Below, in pieces: positions 5,671-7,652 of a stretch of 7,652 nt of DNA. The DNA comes from Thermofilaceae archaeon (GTDB taxonomy: Archaea; Thermoproteota; Thermoprotei; Thermofilales; B69-G16): assembly GCA_027017165.1 (NCBI GenBank), contig JALURF010000193.1:1-7652 (forward strand). Reading direction: 5' to 3'. The notes beneath the pieces are model-generated. The model was given only the letters and a program-made list of their open reading frames with translations. It was not told the origin of the DNA and did no database searches. Each line of letters begins with the position of its first letter. The stretch's first letter is position 1. The translations under genes and the position numbers were made by a program.

Positions 5671-6327
5671 TTAGATTATGACTACTTCACAGATTTTTGA
5701 AACTTGTTCCTTAAAGTGTTCGGCATCTTTTAAACTTCCTACAATAGAACCGTAGTGCATGGGTATAGCCACCTTAGGCTTTATAGCCTCCGCCGCTTTG
5801 ACTGCTTCTTTCCAATCCATTACGTACGTGCCGCTTACTGGGAGTAAGGCTATATCTATATTTTCGAGTTTCTCCATTTCAGGTATAAAATCTGTATCTC
5901 CGGCATGGTATATCCTTATTTCTCCAATCGTTAAAATTACTCCTATTCCTTGATAGTTTTTCGGGTGGAATCTCTTGCCTATATTATAGGCTGGTACTGC
6001 TTCTATCAAGACTCCTAGTACTTCGACTTTTTCCCCCGGAGCTATAAATCTTTTTTCAAAAGGTGTTCCCGCTAGTTTACTTCTACAATTAACCGCCGCT
6101 ACTATAACTGTGTCCGCTTTTGCCAATTTTTCGATATCTTCCAGACTACAGTGATCGTAGTGGTCATGAGTACACACAATTATATCAGCGTCTCCTCGTT
6201 TTTCCTTAACCTCAAAAGGATCTATATAGACTACTATTTTTCCATCAGTGATTTTAAAAGCTGCATGAGAAAGATGCTCTATACTTAATCCTCTATACTC
6301 GAATTTCGACTTCAAAATATCACCCAT
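5671..6327 (-). CDS. Metallo-beta-lactamase-fold hydrolase, UPF0173-like
   Basis: This 218-residue, probably cytoplasmic metal-dependent hydrolase has the family opening 'HLSHAAFKI' (18-26) and DPF (36-38). The metal motif THDHYDH (53-59) gives His54, His56, Asp58 and His59. The Asp-containing ligand motif HAGDTD is at 141-146 (His141, Asp144) and the terminal ligand block PMHYG at 189-193 (His191). This pattern is typical of UPF0173/UlaG-like proteins, where the natural substrate is generally unknown, so I give no specific reaction. The length fits the family. The start is uncertain. No ribosome binding site precedes the ATG at 6327, but GGTGAT occurs within codons 2-3, 3 nt before an in-frame TTG (codon 5), and a TATA-like element lies about 21 bp upstream of the ATG. 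It follows the metallophosphoesterase gene by 40 bp and may be in the same unit. Confidence 0.88.
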   Translation of the reverse strand: MGDILKSKFEYRGLSIEHLSHAAFKITDGKIVVYIDPFEVKEKRGDADIIVCTHDHYDHCSLEDIEKLAKADTVIVAAVNCRSKLAGTPFEKRFIAPGEKVEVLGVLIEAVPAYNIGKRFHPKNYQGIGVILTIGEIRIYHAGDTDFIPEMEKLENIDIALLPVSGTYVMDWKEAVKAAEAIKPKVAIPMHYGSIVGSLKDAEHFKEQVSKICEVVII

Positions 6328-6367
6328 ATTATGATAATGCTAAGAATATTATAGTTTACTGCGCGGG

Positions 6368-7405
6368 TTAAGCCTCCGCTAGAAGTTTGTAGCCCCCCTC
6401 ACTGTATCTATACAGTTTTATTTTTCCGTTTTTTAAGCAGATAAAGGTATTATTTAATAATTCTCGATATTTTTCATTTATCCATGAACCCGTATTAGCA
6501 ACGATTAAATTACTACTTTTTACTATACCCGGAATATGGGTGTGCCCAAATATTACTCCGTCTACTTCTCCGATTATATCTCTATTTACCTTAAGCCAGT
6601 CTATTATATTTCCCTTTTTAATCAATTCGTGTGGAGTGCGATATTTAGGTTTGTATAAGTTTAGGCTTTGAGAAAGAGGTAGAATAAATAGATACCATAG
6701 TTCATCTTGAACTTTCCTAATAGTCATTATGAGCAGGGGGAGCATTAGAAGAGGTGGGGCCATATAAATGAAAGGCTTAATAAAGGCGGGCAATCCCTTT
6801 AAAACTTCACCGTAAACCAATAGTAATAGTCCTGATAGAGCGGATAATCCAGCCATATACCATTCAGTCCTGCCGGGTAGCGACATGAAACCCTCCGCTA
6901 ATGAGTATATATAAGACTCCAGTTTCCATAATCCTCCAAGTTTAACGAATAGGCTATCGAATTGATGCCCGTGAATTAGAACATAACGTTTACCTCCACT
7001 CTCTACAATAGCCATTTCGGGGGCTATGATGAAATCTTCTTTACCTTCTACATCTCTAAGAAGTATGTGACCTATTATACGGTCGTGGTTTCCGGCTATA
7101 TAGAGTTTTAACGCATCCAGCGATAGAAGTACTTTGGCTATACCATAAAAATCTGAGAGTATAGTGTTTACGTTTCCCTGCCAGAAATCTAAAATATCGC
7201 CTAATAGGACAAAGAGAGAGGGATTTCCGACATCTTTCAGTTTATTTTTTCGGAGCGATTCTAGAAATGAATACAGGTGATTTAAGTTACACTGCACTTT
7301 TCCATTTGAGGGTATTCCAAGATGGGTATCGGAGAATATAACCGCTGTTTCATTATTTTCTAATTCGATTATTGGAAAACCGAATGATGTATATTGCAAT
7401 TTCAT
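6368..7405 (-). CDS. Calcineurin-like metallophosphoesterase with inserted membrane hairpin
   Basis: This 345-residue protein carries all five metal-binding blocks of the calcineurin-like phosphoesterase fold: SDTHLG (25-30; Asp26, His28), GDILDFW (69-75; Asp70), GNHD (105-108; Asn106, His107), the HGHQFD block (145-150) and GHTHIP (287-292; His288, His290). Motif order and the FW after GDILD resemble LpxH-like phosphoesterases. Archaea lack lipid A, so a lipid A role is unlikely and the substrate is unknown. Between the fourth and fifth blocks lie two hydrophobic segments (about 183-200 and 208-229) joined by a short loop. They would form a membrane hairpin anchoring the catalytic domain at the membrane face, suggesting a membrane-bound phosphate ester or diphosphate substrate (inference). 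The start follows AGCAGGA and lies 31 bp downstream of the ATP synthase gene end. Confidence 0.85.
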   Translation of the reverse strand: MKLQYTSFGFPIIELENNETAVIFSDTHLGIPSNGKVQCNLNHLYSFLESLRKNKLKDVGNPSLFVLLGDILDFWQGNVNTILSDFYGIAKVLLSLDALKLYIAGNHDRIIGHILLRDVEGKEDFIIAPEMAIVESGGKRYVLIHGHQFDSLFVKLGGLWKLESYIYSLAEGFMSLPGRTEWYMAGLSALSGLLLLVYGEVLKGLPAFIKPFIYMAPPLLMLPLLIMTIRKVQDELWYLFILPLSQSLNLYKPKYRTPHELIKKGNIIDWLKVNRDIIGEVDGVIFGHTHIPGIVKSSNLIVANTGSWINEKYRELLNNTFICLKNGKIKLYRYSEGGYKLLAEA

Positions 7406-7436
7406 TCCTGCTCTATATGAGAAGAATAATTCAGTT

Positions 7437-7652
7437 TTATAAGATTAGAGTTCGTAGAATAACCTCTGGTTTTACTTTTCTTTCAATACCATAGGCTATC
7501 TCTATAAGGTTTAATATCTCATTTTCTAGTAGTAGAATTGAAGCTATGGCAGGCGCCACGCTAAATATCTTGCCTCTATATAGTTTAAACGCTTCTTTTA
7601 TTGTTTTCTTGCGTAGGTAATCATCAACAGTCTTTATATGCGGCGGCGAGAG
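7437..7652 (-). CDS. atpC: A-type ATP synthase subunit C, C-terminal fragment (AC39/VMA6 family)
   Basis: The frame is open from the window edge to a TAA at 7437-7439, giving 71 C-terminal residues; the rest lies outside the window. The end resembles the conserved C-terminus of AC39/VMA6 proteins, where a 'LKE.EI.NI..IA' helix is followed by a short terminal helix. Here it reads SILLLENEILNLIEIAYGIE, then KVKPEVILRTLIL. In archaea this subunit forms the socket linking the central stalk to the membrane rotor of the A1A0 ATP synthase. The assignment rests on a short fragment compared from memory. The metallophosphoesterase gene starts 31 bp downstream on the same strand and could be read through from an ATP synthase operon. 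Confidence 0.65.
   Translation of the reverse strand, partial: LSPPHIKTVDDYLRKKTIKEAFKLYRGKIFSVAPAIASILLLENEILNLIEIAYGIERKVKPEVILRTLIL

Noticed and set aside
5678..5755. Short plus-strand ORF downstream of the promoter-like module
   Set aside because: About 25 codons antisense to the hydrolase C-terminus, no ribosome binding site, and start too far from the predicted transcript start.
5759..5953. Plus-strand open frame opposite the UPF0173-like gene
   Set aside because: Antisense to the metal-site-coding region of a clear hydrolase; low-complexity Ile/Ser composition.
7026..7032. C-box-like ATGATGA on the plus strand
   Set aside because: Lies inside the metallophosphoesterase gene with no CUGA at a 12-nt guide spacing.
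6368..7405. LpxH-type lipid A enzyme identity
   Set aside because: Motifs are similar, but the genomic context is archaeal, where lipid A is absent; only the fold-level call is kept.

Overview
The window reads as a chromosomal segment from an archaeon, probably a thermophilic member of the Thermoproteota/Korarchaeota side of the tree. Evidence for this is a full-length transcription factor B, an AC39-type rotary ATPase subunit, archaeal-style GGTG and GGAGG ribosome binding sites, GTG/TTG starts, TATA-box-like promoters, compact gene spacing, and Lys/Glu/Ile-rich proteins with AGA/AGG/ATA-rich codon use. No insertion sequence, CRISPR array, tRNA or rRNA was seen. The exact lineage cannot be fixed from this sequence alone.

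Layout. Positions 32-376 (+) hold a small protein that may continue upstream of the window and whose predicted fold resembles a catalytically degenerate PD-(D/E)XK (Mrr-like) domain. The 91-bp convergent gap that follows holds the best candidate for something unannotated: a minus-strand box C/D guide RNA (about 384-439). It has ordered C, D', C' and D boxes, two guides of exactly 12 nt, a 3-nt D'-C' spacer, and a compensating change between its variant C and D boxes. Next, on the minus strand and transcribed from about 3023 down to 468, is a tight three-gene cluster: a standalone ATP-cone protein, an MFS-like transporter with an extra C-terminal membrane helix, and a small five-helix membrane protein resembling MscS-type transmembrane repeats. 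A 92-bp divergent promoter region separates this cluster from a plus-strand NAD salvage pair, nicotinamidase (pncA) and ammonia-dependent NAD synthetase (nadE), 4 bp apart.

The nadE stop overlaps the stop of a convergent transcription factor B gene (tfb, minus strand). Upstream of tfb is an AT-rich 155-bp promoter region. Beyond that, still on the minus strand, lie a UPF0173-type metallo-beta-lactamase-fold hydrolase, a calcineurin-like metallophosphoesterase with an unusual membrane hairpin inserted between its metal-binding motifs, and the C-terminal end of an A-type ATP synthase subunit C (AC39/VMA6 family).

How the genes fit together. PncA and NadE are the first and last steps of nicotinamide recycling to NAD. 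The ATP-cone/MFS/MscS-like cluster has spacing that implies co-expression, and could be a nucleotide-responsive membrane transport module, but this is inference and its substrate is unknown. The remaining genes are housekeeping or of unknown substrate.
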